64,000 nt of DNA from Echinicola salinicaeni (lineage in GTDB: Bacteria > Bacteroidota > Bacteroidia > Cytophagales > Cyclobacteriaceae). The stretch covers positions 408,466-472,465 of the forward strand of contig NZ_JACODZ010000006.1 of assembly GCF_014280965.1 (NCBI RefSeq), in the 5' to 3' direction. Made by a program: the position numbers and the translations under genes. Shown in pieces: positions 26,351-35,355 of the stretch (the first letter of the stretch is position 1; the number at the start of each line of letters is the position of its first letter). The notes under the pieces are model-generated. The model ran no database searches, was not told the DNA's origin, and was given only the letters and a program-made list of their open reading frames with translations.

Positions 26351-27205
26351 ATGAAATCTTTACAAATGAAAAATTGGATTTTAGGACTTGCGGGGCTATT
26401 GGCCTTTGCCTCATGTGATTCAGAAGATGATCCGGCTATGGAAGGCAACGCGAAAGTAAGTGTGTCTTTGATTGATGCACCTGCTGATTACGATGCTGTA
26501 TGGATTGAGGTTTTAGGAGTAGAAATACTCACCAACGATGATAATGAAGAAGATGAATCTGCTTGGATAGCATTTGATAATGAAATTTCAGATGATCATC
26601 TCAACTTATTGTCCTTAGTAGGTGGAAATGAAGCTGACCTAGGTACTGAAGAAGTTCCTGCTGGTGAGATTACACAGATCAGATTATTGCTTGGAGATGA
26701 TAACTATCTTGTGATCGATGAGGAGGAATTTGAACTAACTACTCCTAGTGCTCAGCAAAGTGGTCTGAAATTAAAATTGAACCAAGAATTATTGGCAGGC
26801 ATTCAGTATAAGATTGTGATAGATTTTGATGCTGCCAAGTCAATTGTAGAAGCTGGAAATTCAGGAAAATACATCCTTAAGCCAGTATTAAGAGTGGTGG
26901 CTGAAGAGTCTGCAAGTATTGAAGGTCAGGTATTGCCTTTAGAAGCTGATCCTCTGGTTATCGGTATTCAAGGAGAAGATACTGTAAGAACTTACACAAA
27001 CGAACTAGGAGGATTTGCTCTTAGAGGACTATATGATGGTGAATACAAAGTTATCTTCCAACCTATAGAGGGCTATGAAGCGGATACAATTTATAATGTG
27101 CCGACCAATGCCGGGGAGGTTACTATGATGGATCCTGTAGAATTGGAGTTAACTCCAGTTGAAGAAGAAGAAACGCCAACAGAAGGTGAAGAAGGTGGTG
27201 AATAA
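26351..27205 (+). CDS. DUF4382 lipoprotein (first of a tandem pair)
   Basis: A 284-residue surface or periplasmic lipoprotein: the signal ends in LAFASC (Cys22), followed by DSEDD, an acidic tail typical of lipoproteins exported to the cell surface in Bacteroidota. A DUF4382 domain (about residues 35-190, starting KVSVSLIDAPADYDAVWIEVLGVEI and closing YILKPVLRVV) precedes a carboxypeptidase-regulatory-like beta sandwich (SIEGQVLPLEADPLVIGI.., RTYTNELGGFALRGLYDGEYKVIF). The C-terminal tail is Glu/Thr-rich. Function is unknown. It is followed by a paralogue after a terminator. Confidence 0.85.
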   Translation: MKSLQMKNWILGLAGLLAFASCDSEDDPAMEGNAKVSVSLIDAPADYDAVWIEVLGVEILTNDDNEEDESAWIAFDNEISDDHLNLLSLVGGNEADLGTEEVPAGEITQIRLLLGDDNYLVIDEEEFELTTPSAQQSGLKLKLNQELLAGIQYKIVIDFDAAKSIVEAGNSGKYILKPVLRVVAEESASIEGQVLPLEADPLVIGIQGEDTVRTYTNELGGFALRGLYDGEYKVIFQPIEGYEADTIYNVPTNAGEVTMMDPVELELTPVEEEETPTEGEEGGE

Positions 27206-27235
27206 ATAAACCTCACATAAAAAAACATTAATTTT

Positions 27236-27262
27236 AAGGAGCTTTAGAGCTCCTTTTTTTGT
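27236..27262 (+). terminator. Intrinsic terminator between the DUF4382 genes
   Basis: AAGGAGCT (27236-27243) pairs with AGCTCCTT (27248-27255) around a TTAG tetraloop, followed by TTTTT. Confidence 0.9.
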
Positions 27263-27312
27263 GCCAATAAAATTTAGGGTAATCTCAAGATCAAATTGCC
27301 CCTTGAAATGGT

Positions 27313-27320
27313 TACTTTTG
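27313..27320 (+). promoter_or_regulatory. Candidate -7 element for the second DUF4382 gene
   Basis: TACTTTTG matches TAnnTTTG, 59 nt before the ATG at 27380. The TTG at 27296-27298 is nearer than the ideal spacing, so support is moderate. Confidence 0.4.
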
Positions 27321-27379
27321 TGATGTCGCAATCAAGTCTCGTAAGTTTGCGTTCACATCTTATATTACAATCCTTGGTC

Positions 27380-28180
27380 ATGAATAGAATCAGGCATATA
27401 TTTATTTTATTTCTACCCTTTTTGGTATTTACCAGCTCCTGTCTAGAAAATGAGGTAAATCAAAAAAGGTCTTTGGTAAATATTTATTTGATAGATGCTC
27501 CGGGTGACTTTGACCAAGCTTGGTTGGAAATTCTAAGAGTAGAAGTCTTCTTGGACGAAGTAAATAACGGAGAGACTGAAGGATGGGTGCCTTTTGATTA
27601 TATCCCTTTAAGCAATATTGTAAATGTAAGTGCTTTGGTGGCTGAGAGCCAGTTAATACTAGGAAGAAGTGAGTTGGAGCTAGGTACCATTAGGCAGATT
27701 AAGTTGGTTTTAGGTGAGGAACATTACCTTATCAAAGATGAAGACAGATTAGCGCTTAGCTTGGCTCCTGAAGTAAATAATGAAGTGGTTTTGGATGTTG
27801 ATTATGTACTTAGGGGTGGGAACTCCTATGATATTTATCTGGATATGGATCTGGGTAGGTCCATAAAGGCAGATCCAAACGCTGAGGAAAGCTACCTTCT
27901 GAACCCAGTCATGAGGTCCTTTGCCACAGGCGATGAAGCCTCGATTAGTGGTAAGGTCACTCCAGTTGACGCCCAGCCTTTTGTTCATGCCATTTTGGGC
28001 CAAGATACCTTGACTACCTTGACGGATGAGAGTGGGGATTTTTATTTTCGTGGATTGAGGGCTGGAGAATATCAAATATATTTTCATCCAGCAAGCCCTT
28101 ATCTGGATAGTACCACTACGGTAGTGACTAAACTCGATTCACTATCCCAAATGGAAACCATTCTACTTAGACAACCTTAA
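27380..28180 (+). CDS. DUF4382 lipoprotein (second of a tandem pair)
   Basis: A 266-residue paralogue of the preceding gene when started at the ATG at 27380 (MNRIRHIFIL); the longer frame from 27296 would read through the candidate promoter. The lipobox is TSSC (Cys21). The DUF4382 domain starts SLVNIYLIDAPGDFDQAWLEILRVEV, and the same C-terminal regulatory-like sandwich follows (SISGKVTPVDAQPFVHAI, FYFRGLRAGEYQIYF). The domain order matches its neighbour while the sequence has drifted well away, so this is an old duplication. Function is unknown; probably displayed at the outer membrane. Confidence 0.85.
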   Translation: MNRIRHIFILFLPFLVFTSSCLENEVNQKRSLVNIYLIDAPGDFDQAWLEILRVEVFLDEVNNGETEGWVPFDYIPLSNIVNVSALVAESQLILGRSELELGTIRQIKLVLGEEHYLIKDEDRLALSLAPEVNNEVVLDVDYVLRGGNSYDIYLDMDLGRSIKADPNAEESYLLNPVMRSFATGDEASISGKVTPVDAQPFVHAILGQDTLTTLTDESGDFYFRGLRAGEYQIYFHPASPYLDSTTTVVTKLDSLSQMETILLRQP

Positions 28181-28212
28181 TTTATCCCTTCACCCACAAT
28201 TATTTTATTTGA

Positions 28213-29241
28213 ATGGAAGAGAATGAACGTTACATGCTCAGAGCACTTGAATTGGCTGAATTAGGCAGAGGAAAGGTCAGCCCCAACCCAATGGTGGGTT
28301 GTGTCATAGTGCATGATGGTAAAATAATAGGAGAAGGTTATCACCAACAATATGGCGGGCCACATGCCGAACCCAATGCTATAAATAGTGTGGATAGGCC
28401 TGAACTACTGAAGGAATCCACTGTTTATGTTAGCTTGGAACCATGTGCGCACTTTGGGAAAACTCCTCCATGTGCTAAGCTATTGGTAGAAAAGCAGGTT
28501 AAGAAAGTGGTCATAGCAGCAGTTGACAGCAATCCATTAGTGGGCGGAAAAGGTATCAGAATACTGGAAGATGCAGGGATAGAAGTGGTCACTGGCGTCA
28601 TGGAAAAGGAAGCTAGGGTCCAAAACAAGCGCTTTTTTACTGCTATAGAAAAACAAAGGCCTTACGTCATCCTCAAATGGGCACAAACCATGGATGGTTT
28701 TATTGCCAGGAAAGACTATGACAGTAAATGGATTTCCAATGCCTATAGTCGCCAGTTGGTTCACAAATGGAGAGCTGAGGAAGATGCCATCATGGTGGGT
28801 ACTAAAACTGCCCAATATGACAATCCAAAGTTGAATGTAAGGGATTGGGTAGGTAAAGATCCTTTGCGGATTGTATTGGATAAGCAACTTAGCCTGGATA
28901 GTAAACTTGCCCTTTTTGATCAGAGCATACCTACAATCTGCTATAATTTATTAGTGGAAGAAGAAAAAGAGCATCTTCATTATATAAAGTTAAAGCCTGA
29001 TTTTAGCGTTAGTGACATTCTTGCTGACCTCCACCAAAGAAAGGTGCAGAGCATTATCATTGAAGGGGGCTCATATTTATTGGATAAATTTATCAAAAGT
29101 GAACTATGGGATGAGGCCAGGGTGTTTACTGGCAAAAGCCAATTTGAAACTGGCATTCCAGCACCCAAAATTCCATTGCCTCCTCGAGAAACTGAGGACA
29201 TCATGGGTGATCGGCTGGAAATCTATCGGTCTGGAAATTAA
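28213..29241 (+). CDS. ribD: Bifunctional riboflavin deaminase/reductase
   Basis: Deaminates the pyrimidine product of GTP cyclohydrolase II and then reduces the ribosyl side chain in riboflavin synthesis. The 342-residue protein has the N-terminal zinc deaminase domain (GPHAEPNAI, and PCAHFGKTPPCAKLL with the metal-binding Cys pair) and the C-terminal reductase domain from about residue 148 (VILKWAQTMDGFIA, AIMVGTKTAQYDNPKLNVR, IIIEGGSYLLDKFI). Length is normal. No other rib genes are in the window. A GAF-domain reductase gene follows after 26 nt and may be co-transcribed. Confidence 0.96.
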   Translation: MEENERYMLRALELAELGRGKVSPNPMVGCVIVHDGKIIGEGYHQQYGGPHAEPNAINSVDRPELLKESTVYVSLEPCAHFGKTPPCAKLLVEKQVKKVVIAAVDSNPLVGGKGIRILEDAGIEVVTGVMEKEARVQNKRFFTAIEKQRPYVILKWAQTMDGFIARKDYDSKWISNAYSRQLVHKWRAEEDAIMVGTKTAQYDNPKLNVRDWVGKDPLRIVLDKQLSLDSKLALFDQSIPTICYNLLVEEEKEHLHYIKLKPDFSVSDILADLHQRKVQSIIIEGGSYLLDKFIKSELWDEARVFTGKSQFETGIPAPKIPLPPRETEDIMGDRLEIYRSGN

Positions 29242-29267
29242 TTCTAAAAACAAAAAAATAATCAATA

Positions 29268-29750
29268 ATGGCTGAATCCATCTACCTTCCTGAAAATGCT
29301 AGCAAAGTAGAAAAATACGAGGTAATACTTCCCCAAATTGAAGCCTTGGTCAGTGGAGAAGAAGATCTTGTTGCTAACCTGGCCAATATAAGTGCTGTGC
29401 TAAAAGAAGCTTTTGGCTTTTTCTGGGTAGGATTTTATTTGGTTAAAGGAGAACAACTGGTTTTGGGGCCATTCCAAGGACCAATTGCCTGTACTCGTAT
29501 TGCTAAAGGAAAAGGAGTTTGTGGAGCTGCATGGGCAGAGGGGAAAACCCAACTTGTGCCAGATGTAGAGGCTTTCCCTGGTCATATCGCATGTAGTTCC
29601 GCCAGTAAATCAGAGATAGTTTTGCCAGCTTTTAAAGAGGGACATGTTGCTTTGGTATTGGATATTGATAGCGATCAATTGAATGATTTTGATCAATCCG
29701 ATGCCGAGAAATTGGAGAAATTGATGATGATAGTTGAGCAATGCTTATAA
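29268..29750 (+). CDS. msrC: Free methionine-(R)-sulfoxide reductase (GAF domain)
   Basis: A 160-residue single GAF-domain enzyme that reduces free Met-R-sulfoxide with thioredoxin. The three reactive Cys are at 75, 85 and 109, in PIACTRI, GVCGAAWAEG and HIACSSASKSEIVLP; their spacings (10 and 24) equal those of E. coli MsrC (84, 94, 118), which makes the call firm. It protects against oxidative damage in the cytoplasm. It follows ribD closely and converges with a LOG-family gene. Confidence 0.95.
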   Translation: MAESIYLPENASKVEKYEVILPQIEALVSGEEDLVANLANISAVLKEAFGFFWVGFYLVKGEQLVLGPFQGPIACTRIAKGKGVCGAAWAEGKTQLVPDVEAFPGHIACSSASKSEIVLPAFKEGHVALVLDIDSDQLNDFDQSDAEKLEKLMMIVEQCL

Positions 29751-29761
29751 GTATTGCTCAA

Positions 29762-30337
29762 CTATTTTGGAGACTCCCACTTTGGGATAAACTTCGGCTT
29801 ATAGGCCGTCATATTATCAAGTATTTCTGTTGGATCATCGCTAATGATCAACAAATCCATTTGTTCTTTTTTCAGGAATCCTTCCTCAGCCGAAAATTGT
29901 AAAAAGTCGATCAAGCGATCATAATATCCTTTTAGATTATAAAGGGCTAGTGGCTTTTGGATATATCCAAGCTGATTAAGAGTCATAATTTCGAAAAGTT
30001 CTTCCAAGGTTCCTATTCCACCTGGCATTGCGATAAATCCATCTCCCCGCTCAGCCATCAGCCACTTTCTATCTCGCATGGTTTCCACTATGGTCAAGTC
30101 TGTCAAGCCTTGATGGGCCACTTCCACATCAACCAATTTCTGGGGAATGATTCCATACACGTTCCTGCCCACGCTTAGCATTTGATTTGCGATCACACCC
30201 ATTAGGCCTACTTTTCCAGCCCCATAGACCAAATCCATTTTTCTAAGAATCATTTCTTGGATAAGTTCCAGCGCACCCTCTTTGTAGGCTGGATTATTTC
30301 CGGTATTAGAACCACAGTAAATTGTTATTTTTTTCAT
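29762..30337 (-). CDS. LOG family nucleotide 5'-monophosphate phosphoribohydrolase
   Basis: A 191-residue protein of the TIGR00730/LOG family. The family motif PGGIGTLEELFEIMTLNQLG (about residues 105-124) and the N-terminal ITIYCGSNTGNNPAY segment and GLMGVIANQ are present. LOG enzymes release the base from cytokinin-type or other nucleotide monophosphates; bacterial members are often annotated as lysine decarboxylases, which the motif does not support. It is divergent from rdgB and stands alone on its strand. Confidence 0.92.
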   Translation of the reverse strand: MKKITIYCGSNTGNNPAYKEGALELIQEMILRKMDLVYGAGKVGLMGVIANQMLSVGRNVYGIIPQKLVDVEVAHQGLTDLTIVETMRDRKWLMAERGDGFIAMPGGIGTLEELFEIMTLNQLGYIQKPLALYNLKGYYDRLIDFLQFSAEEGFLKKEQMDLLIISDDPTEILDNMTAYKPKFIPKWESPK

Positions 30338-30439
30338 TTAAATCACCTAATGGGTAAAACGATTACCCTAATTACAGGAATTTTAACCCTTTTCGCAAAG
30401 CCTTAATATTAATTGGGTACTAAGTTTTAATTATAGGCG

Positions 30440-30447
30440 TACCTTTG
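30440..30447 (+). promoter_or_regulatory. Candidate -7 element for the rdgB-udk operon
   Basis: TACCTTTG matches TAnnTTTG, 47 nt upstream of rdgB. A TTG at 30413-30415 gives a slightly long spacing of 24 nt. Confidence 0.4.
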
Positions 30448-30494
30448 CGCAACATGCTTCTTTTGGAGCAGGAAAAAATCATTATTTTTGGATT

Positions 30495-31073
30495 ATGAAA
30501 ATCTGCTTTGCTACCAACAATCCCAAAAAAATAGAAGAGGTTAAAGCCGCCTTGGGAAATGATTTTACAATTGTTTCTCTAAAGGAAATAGGTTGTTACG
30601 AGGAATTGCCTGAAACGGGAGATACGCTCGACTTCAACGCTTTTCAAAAAGCCCGTCATGTTTTTGAAAACTATCAGGTCAGCTGTTTTGCAGATGATAC
30701 AGGCTTAGAGGTACAGGCTTTGAATGGTGCCCCAGGAGTTTATTCTGGAAGATATGCTGGTGAGCCAAGAAGTGATGAGCGGAATGTTGATTTGCTCTTG
30801 GAAAACATGGCGGACCAATCCGACAGGAATGCCCAGTTCAGAACCGTTATTGCCCTGATTTTGGATGGAAAGGAATATAGCTTTGAAGGCATAGCAAAAG
30901 GAGAGATTACTAACAGCAGATCCGGTGAGGGGGGATTTGGCTATGATCCTGTTTTTAGACCCGAAAACCATGACCAAACTTTTGCTGAGCTAAGTATGCA
31001 AGAGAAAAATGCCATCAGCCACCGGGGAAAGGCTGTCAGGAAACTTATTGATTTTTTGGACAGCTTAAAATGA
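30495..31073 (+). CDS. rdgB: Non-canonical purine NTP pyrophosphatase (RdgB/HAM1)
   Basis: Hydrolyses ITP, XTP and dITP to monophosphates to keep damaged purines out of nucleic acids. The 192-residue protein has the family start ICFATNNPKKIEEVKAAL, the metal site CFADDTGLEVQALNGAPGVYSGRYAG, GEGGFGYDPVF and AISHRGKAVRKL. Length is typical. The udk gene follows after 27 nt. Confidence 0.97.
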   Translation: MKICFATNNPKKIEEVKAALGNDFTIVSLKEIGCYEELPETGDTLDFNAFQKARHVFENYQVSCFADDTGLEVQALNGAPGVYSGRYAGEPRSDERNVDLLLENMADQSDRNAQFRTVIALILDGKEYSFEGIAKGEITNSRSGEGGFGYDPVFRPENHDQTFAELSMQEKNAISHRGKAVRKLIDFLDSLK

Positions 31074-31100
31074 TTACAAGGTATTTGGTAATTTAAGAAT

Positions 31101-31742
31101 ATGAGAAAACCGTATATAGTTGGCATCACAGGAGGTAGTGCTTCTGGTAAGACCTTATTTCTCAATAAGCTGCTTCACGCTTTTGATCCAGACGAGATTT
31201 GCCTTATCTCCCAGGACAACTATTATAAGCCAATTCATCAGCAACCCTTGGACGATCAGGGAATTGAAAACTACGACACACCCCATTCATTTGACTTTGA
31301 AGCTTACGCTTCAGATATCATAAAAATCCAAACAGGAGAAAAAGTGTTTCGGCAAGAATATACCTTCAATAAGCCTAATGTCATACCCAAAATGTTGGAG
31401 TTTAACCCAGCTCCTGTGGTGGTAGTGGAGGGGATTTTTGTCCTGTATTCTCCAGAATTGGCTGATTTACTGGACTTGAAATTATTCATTGATGCCAAAG
31501 ACTATATCAAACTCAAAAGGAGGATCGTGCGGGACAAAGTAGAAAGAGGATGTGATCTTGACGATGTACTTTATCGATACGAAAAGCATGTCATGCCTAC
31601 CTATGAGAAATATATAGCGCCTTTTAAGCATGATGCAGACCTGATCATCCCCAATAATGATAATTTTGAAAAAGCGCTTGAAATGGTAAAAGTATTTTTG
31701 AAAGAAAAGATTACTCAGCAGCCTAATATAGAAAAGGGCTAA
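31101..31742 (+). CDS. udk: Uridine kinase
   Basis: Phosphorylates uridine and cytidine in pyrimidine salvage. The 213-residue protein has the P-loop GITGGSASGKT (residues 8-18), SQDNYYKP, YDTPHSFDFEA, the VVVVEGIFVLYSPEL segment and the RIVRDKVERGCDLDDVLYRYEKHVMPTYEKYIAPFKHDADLIIPN stretch (read as the lid and base-binding region). Length is normal. It sits between rdgB and a small outer-membrane-like gene. Confidence 0.95.
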   Translation: MRKPYIVGITGGSASGKTLFLNKLLHAFDPDEICLISQDNYYKPIHQQPLDDQGIENYDTPHSFDFEAYASDIIKIQTGEKVFRQEYTFNKPNVIPKMLEFNPAPVVVVEGIFVLYSPELADLLDLKLFIDAKDYIKLKRRIVRDKVERGCDLDDVLYRYEKHVMPTYEKYIAPFKHDADLIIPNNDNFEKALEMVKVFLKEKITQQPNIEKG

Positions 31743-31835
31743 AATTGAATTTAGCGTCGCGCTATTCTTCTTCTAGGAATTTTGGCAAAGAGTTTGCAAC
31801 TGAAGTGTTGAAAACTAAACCAACTATTTATTATC

Positions 31836-32282
31836 ATGAAGAAGTTTTTGTTATTATCATTAACTGCTTTTCTATTTTTACAACACAAGAGTATAGCCCA
31901 AATCAGTGCAGGTATTTACCAGCTCAGCTCCAATACTTATTTGGCCGTCGGTAGTGATCCAGACAAGAAAATGTTTGGAGAAGCCAGGTTAGGTGTCGGA
32001 CATGATTTGGATATTGAAGGTACTTTTGGGTATAATTTTGTCCAAAAGCAGGAGGTCAATTTCTACAGTGGCTTTCATTTGGGCGTAGATGGTCATCACT
32101 ACCATGATGACCATCATCATGGCCATAATCATTTTTATCTGGGTATACCTTTGGGTGTATTGATAAAACCTTTCCCTTCTGTCAGGAACTTTGGTTTCTT
32201 GCTCGAAGCTAGTCCAATTTTCGGCAATCATTTAGAGAATTATTTGAGAGGGGGAATAGGATTGAAATATACCTTCAAATAG
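31836..32282 (+). CDS. Small outer-membrane-like protein with a His-rich loop
   Basis: A 148-residue secreted protein: signal peptide to about residue 22 (SIAQ), then strands of a small beta-barrel type (FGEARLGVGHDLDIEGTFGYNF, NFYSGFHLGVDG, FYLGIPLGVLIKP, and a last strand YLRGGIGLKYTFK ending in Phe-Lys). Residues 87-99 form an extraordinary cluster, HHYHDDHHHGHNH, on what would be a loop. It could bind Zn, Ni or Cu, which is inference. No metal transporter is adjacent. I do not recognise a named family. Confidence 0.7.
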   Translation: MKKFLLLSLTAFLFLQHKSIAQISAGIYQLSSNTYLAVGSDPDKKMFGEARLGVGHDLDIEGTFGYNFVQKQEVNFYSGFHLGVDGHHYHDDHHHGHNHFYLGIPLGVLIKPFPSVRNFGFLLEASPIFGNHLENYLRGGIGLKYTFK

Positions 32283-32300
32283 AAAAGTATAAACTCCAAA

Positions 32301-32336
32301 AAAAGGCTTGACAGAGAAATCTGCCAAGCCTTTTTG
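32301..32336. terminator. Bidirectional terminator between the His-rich protein and rpiB
   Basis: GGCTTG and CAAGCC (32305-32310 and 32325-32330) with inner CAGA/TCTG pairing and a GAAA loop; an A-run lies left and a T-run right, serving both convergent transcripts. Confidence 0.9.
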
Positions 32337-32374
32337 TTTAGATCAGGCCACTGAAATAGCCCTATCTAATTTAT

Positions 32375-32812
32375 TTACTGACAAGCTATTTTATTTACTC
32401 TATTGGCATGTCTCCCTCCTTCAAAATCAGTGTTTAAGAAGGTCTCAACCATGTCCTGCGCCAATTCATAAGGCACAAACCTAGCAGGGATAGAGATAAC
32501 ATTGGCATCATTGTGCTGTCTGGAAAGCTCAGCAAGGTCCTTATTCCAGCAAATGGCTGCACGGATACCTTGATGCTTATTGGCAGTAATGGCGACACCA
32601 TTTCCGCTTCCACACACGACTATTCCTTTCTCAAATTCACCACCTTCAATTGCATCACACAAAGGATGTACATAGTCCGGATAATCCACAGAAGCATCCG
32701 TAAATGGACCAAAGTCCTTTACTTCTAATCCTGCCTCTTTCAAATACTGCACCAACTTCTGCTTATAATCGAAGCCGGCATGATCTCCACCAATTGCTAT
32801 TTTTTTGGACAT
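32375..32812 (-). CDS. rpiB: Ribose-5-phosphate isomerase B
   Basis: Interconverts ribose-5-phosphate and ribulose-5-phosphate in the pentose phosphate pathway. The 145-residue protein has the RpiB/LacAB signature: IAIGGDHAGFDYK near the start, VDYPDYVHPLCDAI, VCGSGNGVAITANKHQGIRAAICW (with the catalytic Cys) and the RQHNDANVISIPARF segment. It is the last gene of a glyA-tatC-rpiB transcript, 10 nt after tatC. Confidence 0.97.
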   Translation of the reverse strand: MSKKIAIGGDHAGFDYKQKLVQYLKEAGLEVKDFGPFTDASVDYPDYVHPLCDAIEGGEFEKGIVVCGSGNGVAITANKHQGIRAAICWNKDLAELSRQHNDANVISIPARFVPYELAQDMVETFLNTDFEGGRHANRVNKIACQ

Positions 32813-32822
32813 GATACTAATA

Positions 32823-33668
32823 TTAATCGTTTTCTATTAATTCTTCTTCCTCTCTTCTTCTCTTTTCCAGACGCTTGGCTATCATAATCCCTGTTTCATA
32901 CAATACGAGGATTGGCATCGCAATGAGCAACTGGCTAATCACATCAGGAGGAGTAATAATGGCTGAAAGCACCAAGATCATAACCACCGCATGTCTTCTG
33001 TAGGATTTCAGCATGGCTGAACTAACCAAACCTGACATGGATAGGAAATAAATCACCACAGGAAGTTGGAACATCACCGCTGAAGCCAAGACCAACATGA
33101 TCAAGGTAGAGATATAAGAGGTGATGTCAAATTCATTGGCAATGGAAGGGTCCAGTCGATAATTGGACAGGAAATTAATGGATAATGGGGACAAGATATA
33201 GTACCCAAAAGCCGCTCCCATAAAGAACAACAAACTTACGAAGAAAACAGCTCCACGGGCAGCCTTTCTTTCCTTGTCATAAAGCCCAGGACTTATAAAA
33301 CGCCATACTTCCCAGAATACATATGGGAATGAGACGATCAATCCCACGACCAAACTGGATGTCATGTGCATGGAAAACTGGCCGGTCATCTGACGGCTTT
33401 GCAATATAAAAGGAAGCTCGTCTATGCACAATGCCGAAATACCTAAGGACTCCGACAGCTTGCACAGCATTCTATAAGTAAAGAAATCTACTTTAGAAGG
33501 GCCTAATATAATTTGCCCGAATACGATGCTTTTGGAAAGGAAAGCCAGCACGGAAAATATCAGTACTGCAGCTATGGATCGGACCAAATGCCAACGCAAT
33601 TGCTCCAAATGATCCAAAAACGACATTCCTTCTTCTTCCTCTTCTTCCCTGTATTGATCTAATGCCAC
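32823..33668 (-). CDS. tatC: Sec-independent (Tat) translocase subunit TatC
   Basis: The receptor subunit of the twin-arginine export pathway. The 281-residue protein has six hydrophobic segments and the family elements FLDHLEQLRWHLVRSI at the start (the conserved Glu of the signal-binding site), SFPYVFWEVWRFISPGLYDKERK and FQLPVVIYFLSMSGLVSS. A charged Arg/Glu tail (KRLEKRRREEEELIEND) ends it. An insertion between helices 1 and 2 makes it longer than the ~255 residues of E. coli. tatA is not nearby. It lies between glyA and rpiB in one operon. Confidence 0.95.
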   Translation of the reverse strand: MALDQYREEEEEEGMSFLDHLEQLRWHLVRSIAAVLIFSVLAFLSKSIVFGQIILGPSKVDFFTYRMLCKLSESLGISALCIDELPFILQSRQMTGQFSMHMTSSLVVGLIVSFPYVFWEVWRFISPGLYDKERKAARGAVFFVSLLFFMGAAFGYYILSPLSINFLSNYRLDPSIANEFDITSYISTLIMLVLASAVMFQLPVVIYFLSMSGLVSSAMLKSYRRHAVVMILVLSAIITPPDVISQLLIAMPILVLYETGIMIAKRLEKRRREEEELIEND

Positions 33669-33684
33669 TTAATTTTAACTTTTC

Positions 33685-34953
33685 TTAGTACAATGGAAAC
33701 TGAACCATCCAATCATTCACTTCTTTCTTGATTTCAGCAAGGGCTGATTCATCTTCATGGTTCATCAAAGCCTTATCGATCAGGTCAACAATCTTAACCA
33801 TTTCATTTTCTTTCAGGCCTCTGGTGGTAATGGCAGCCGTACCTATACGCATTCCTGATGTTACAAATGGAGAACGAGTATCGAAAGGTACCATGTTTTT
33901 ATTGATGGTGATGTCCACCTTGCCTAAAGTCTCTTCAGCGATTTTACCGGAAAGATCCTTGTTTCTAAGGTCGATCAACATCAAGTGATTGTCTGTACCC
34001 CCAGAAATCAACTTATATCCTTTTTTCACGAAGGCATCAGCCATCACGGAAGCATTTTTCTTTACTTGAAGAACATACTCCATGTATTCGTCAGAAAGGG
34101 CCTCTTGGAAAGCAATCGCTTTTGCAGCGATGATGTGTTCCAAAGGTCCACCTTGCATGCCAGGGAATACAGCAGAATCCAATAATTGGGTCATTTTTCT
34201 CAATTGACCTTTAGGGTTCTTCAATCCAAATGGGTTGTCGAAATCTTCACGCATCATGATCAATCCCCCTCTAGTACCCCTAAGGGTCTTGTGCGTAGTG
34301 GTCGTCACAATATGGCAATGCTCCAATGGATCATTCAATAGTCCTCTAGCGATCAAACCAGCAGGGTGAGAGATATCCGCTAGTAATAAAGCGCCAACCT
34401 CATCTGCAATCTCCCTGAATCGAGCATAATCCCAATCACGGCTATAAGCAGAAGCACCACAAATGATCAATTTTGGCTGAACTTCTCTAGCTTTTTCAGC
34501 TACTTTGTCCATATCGATCACGCCGGTCTCTTCTTCTACACCATAAAAGTTAGGCTTATAATTTTTGCCCGAAAAGTTAACTGGAGAGCCATGGGTAAGG
34601 TGACCACCATGAGAAAGATCAAAGCCTAGAATGCTATCACCTGGGTTCAAGCAAGCCAAGAATACGGCTGCATTGGCCTGTGCTCCTGAGTGAGGCTGAA
34701 CATTGGCCCAAGTAGCACCGAAAAGCTCCTTGGCACGGTCGATGGCAATTTGCTCAATATCATCCACTACTTCACAACCTCCGTAGTAACGCTTCTTTGG
34801 AAGTCCTTCAGCATATTTATTGGTCAATACACTACCGGCAGCTTCCATCACCTGCTTGCTGGTGAAGTTCTCTGAGGCGATCAATTCAATACCTCTTTTC
34901 TGACGATCTTCTTCTTTTTGGATTAGGTCAAATATTACCTGGTCTCTTTTCAT
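33685..34953 (-). CDS. glyA: Serine hydroxymethyltransferase
   Basis: PLP enzyme that converts serine and tetrahydrofolate to glycine and 5,10-methylene-THF. The 422-residue protein shows [45 protein letters not shown], and the PLP-Lys motif [15 protein letters not shown]. Length is typical. It is the first gene of the glyA-tatC-rpiB transcript. No promoter matching the consensus is obvious in the long upstream spacer. Confidence 0.98.
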   Translation of the reverse strand: MKRDQVIFDLIQKEEDRQKRGIELIASENFTSKQVMEAAGSVLTNKYAEGLPKKRYYGGCEVVDDIEQIAIDRAKELFGATWANVQPHSGAQANAAVFLACLNPGDSILGFDLSHGGHLTHGSPVNFSGKNYKPNFYGVEEETGVIDMDKVAEKAREVQPKLIICGASAYSRDWDYARFREIADEVGALLLADISHPAGLIARGLLNDPLEHCHIVTTTTHKTLRGTRGGLIMMREDFDNPFGLKNPKGQLRKMTQLLDSAVFPGMQGGPLEHIIAAKAIAFQEALSDEYMEYVLQVKKNASVMADAFVKKGYKLISGGTDNHLMLIDLRNKDLSGKIAEETLGKVDITINKNMVPFDTRSPFVTSGMRIGTAAITTRGLKENEMVKIVDLIDKALMNHEDESALAEIKKEVNDWMVQFPLY

Positions 34954-35355
34954 GAGTATGCGCTTATTTTTACAGTATTTTTCTGTCCAAAATAAATTGG
35001 GGCTTTCCCGTCATCCCCTATGGTTAAGCCGGAAATAACGGATATATTTTTGGCTGCCCAAAATTAGTTCGAAACAATGTATTATCCAATTGATTGAGAA
35101 ATTGCTTCTACATAAATTATTAATGCAAAAAAAATACTTTTTCCGAAATTTTGATTTTGCCTTTATTCAAGCAGATGCTTATTTATTTTAAAAAAGCCCA
35201 AAGATGAAGTAATTATGATTTTTGCGACCTTTAAAATGGCACTTTATATTCGCCTTTTTTCAAAAGGAATATCGGCCTTGTCTACTGACAAATAGAGTTT
35301 TATGTATGTCTGAAATGGTGCTTTTATCTAAGTTTTGTATATTTCTAACAATAAA

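Noticed and set aside
29762..30337. Lysine decarboxylase
   Set aside because: PGGxGTxxE is the LOG phosphoribohydrolase motif; there is no PLP-binding Lys motif.
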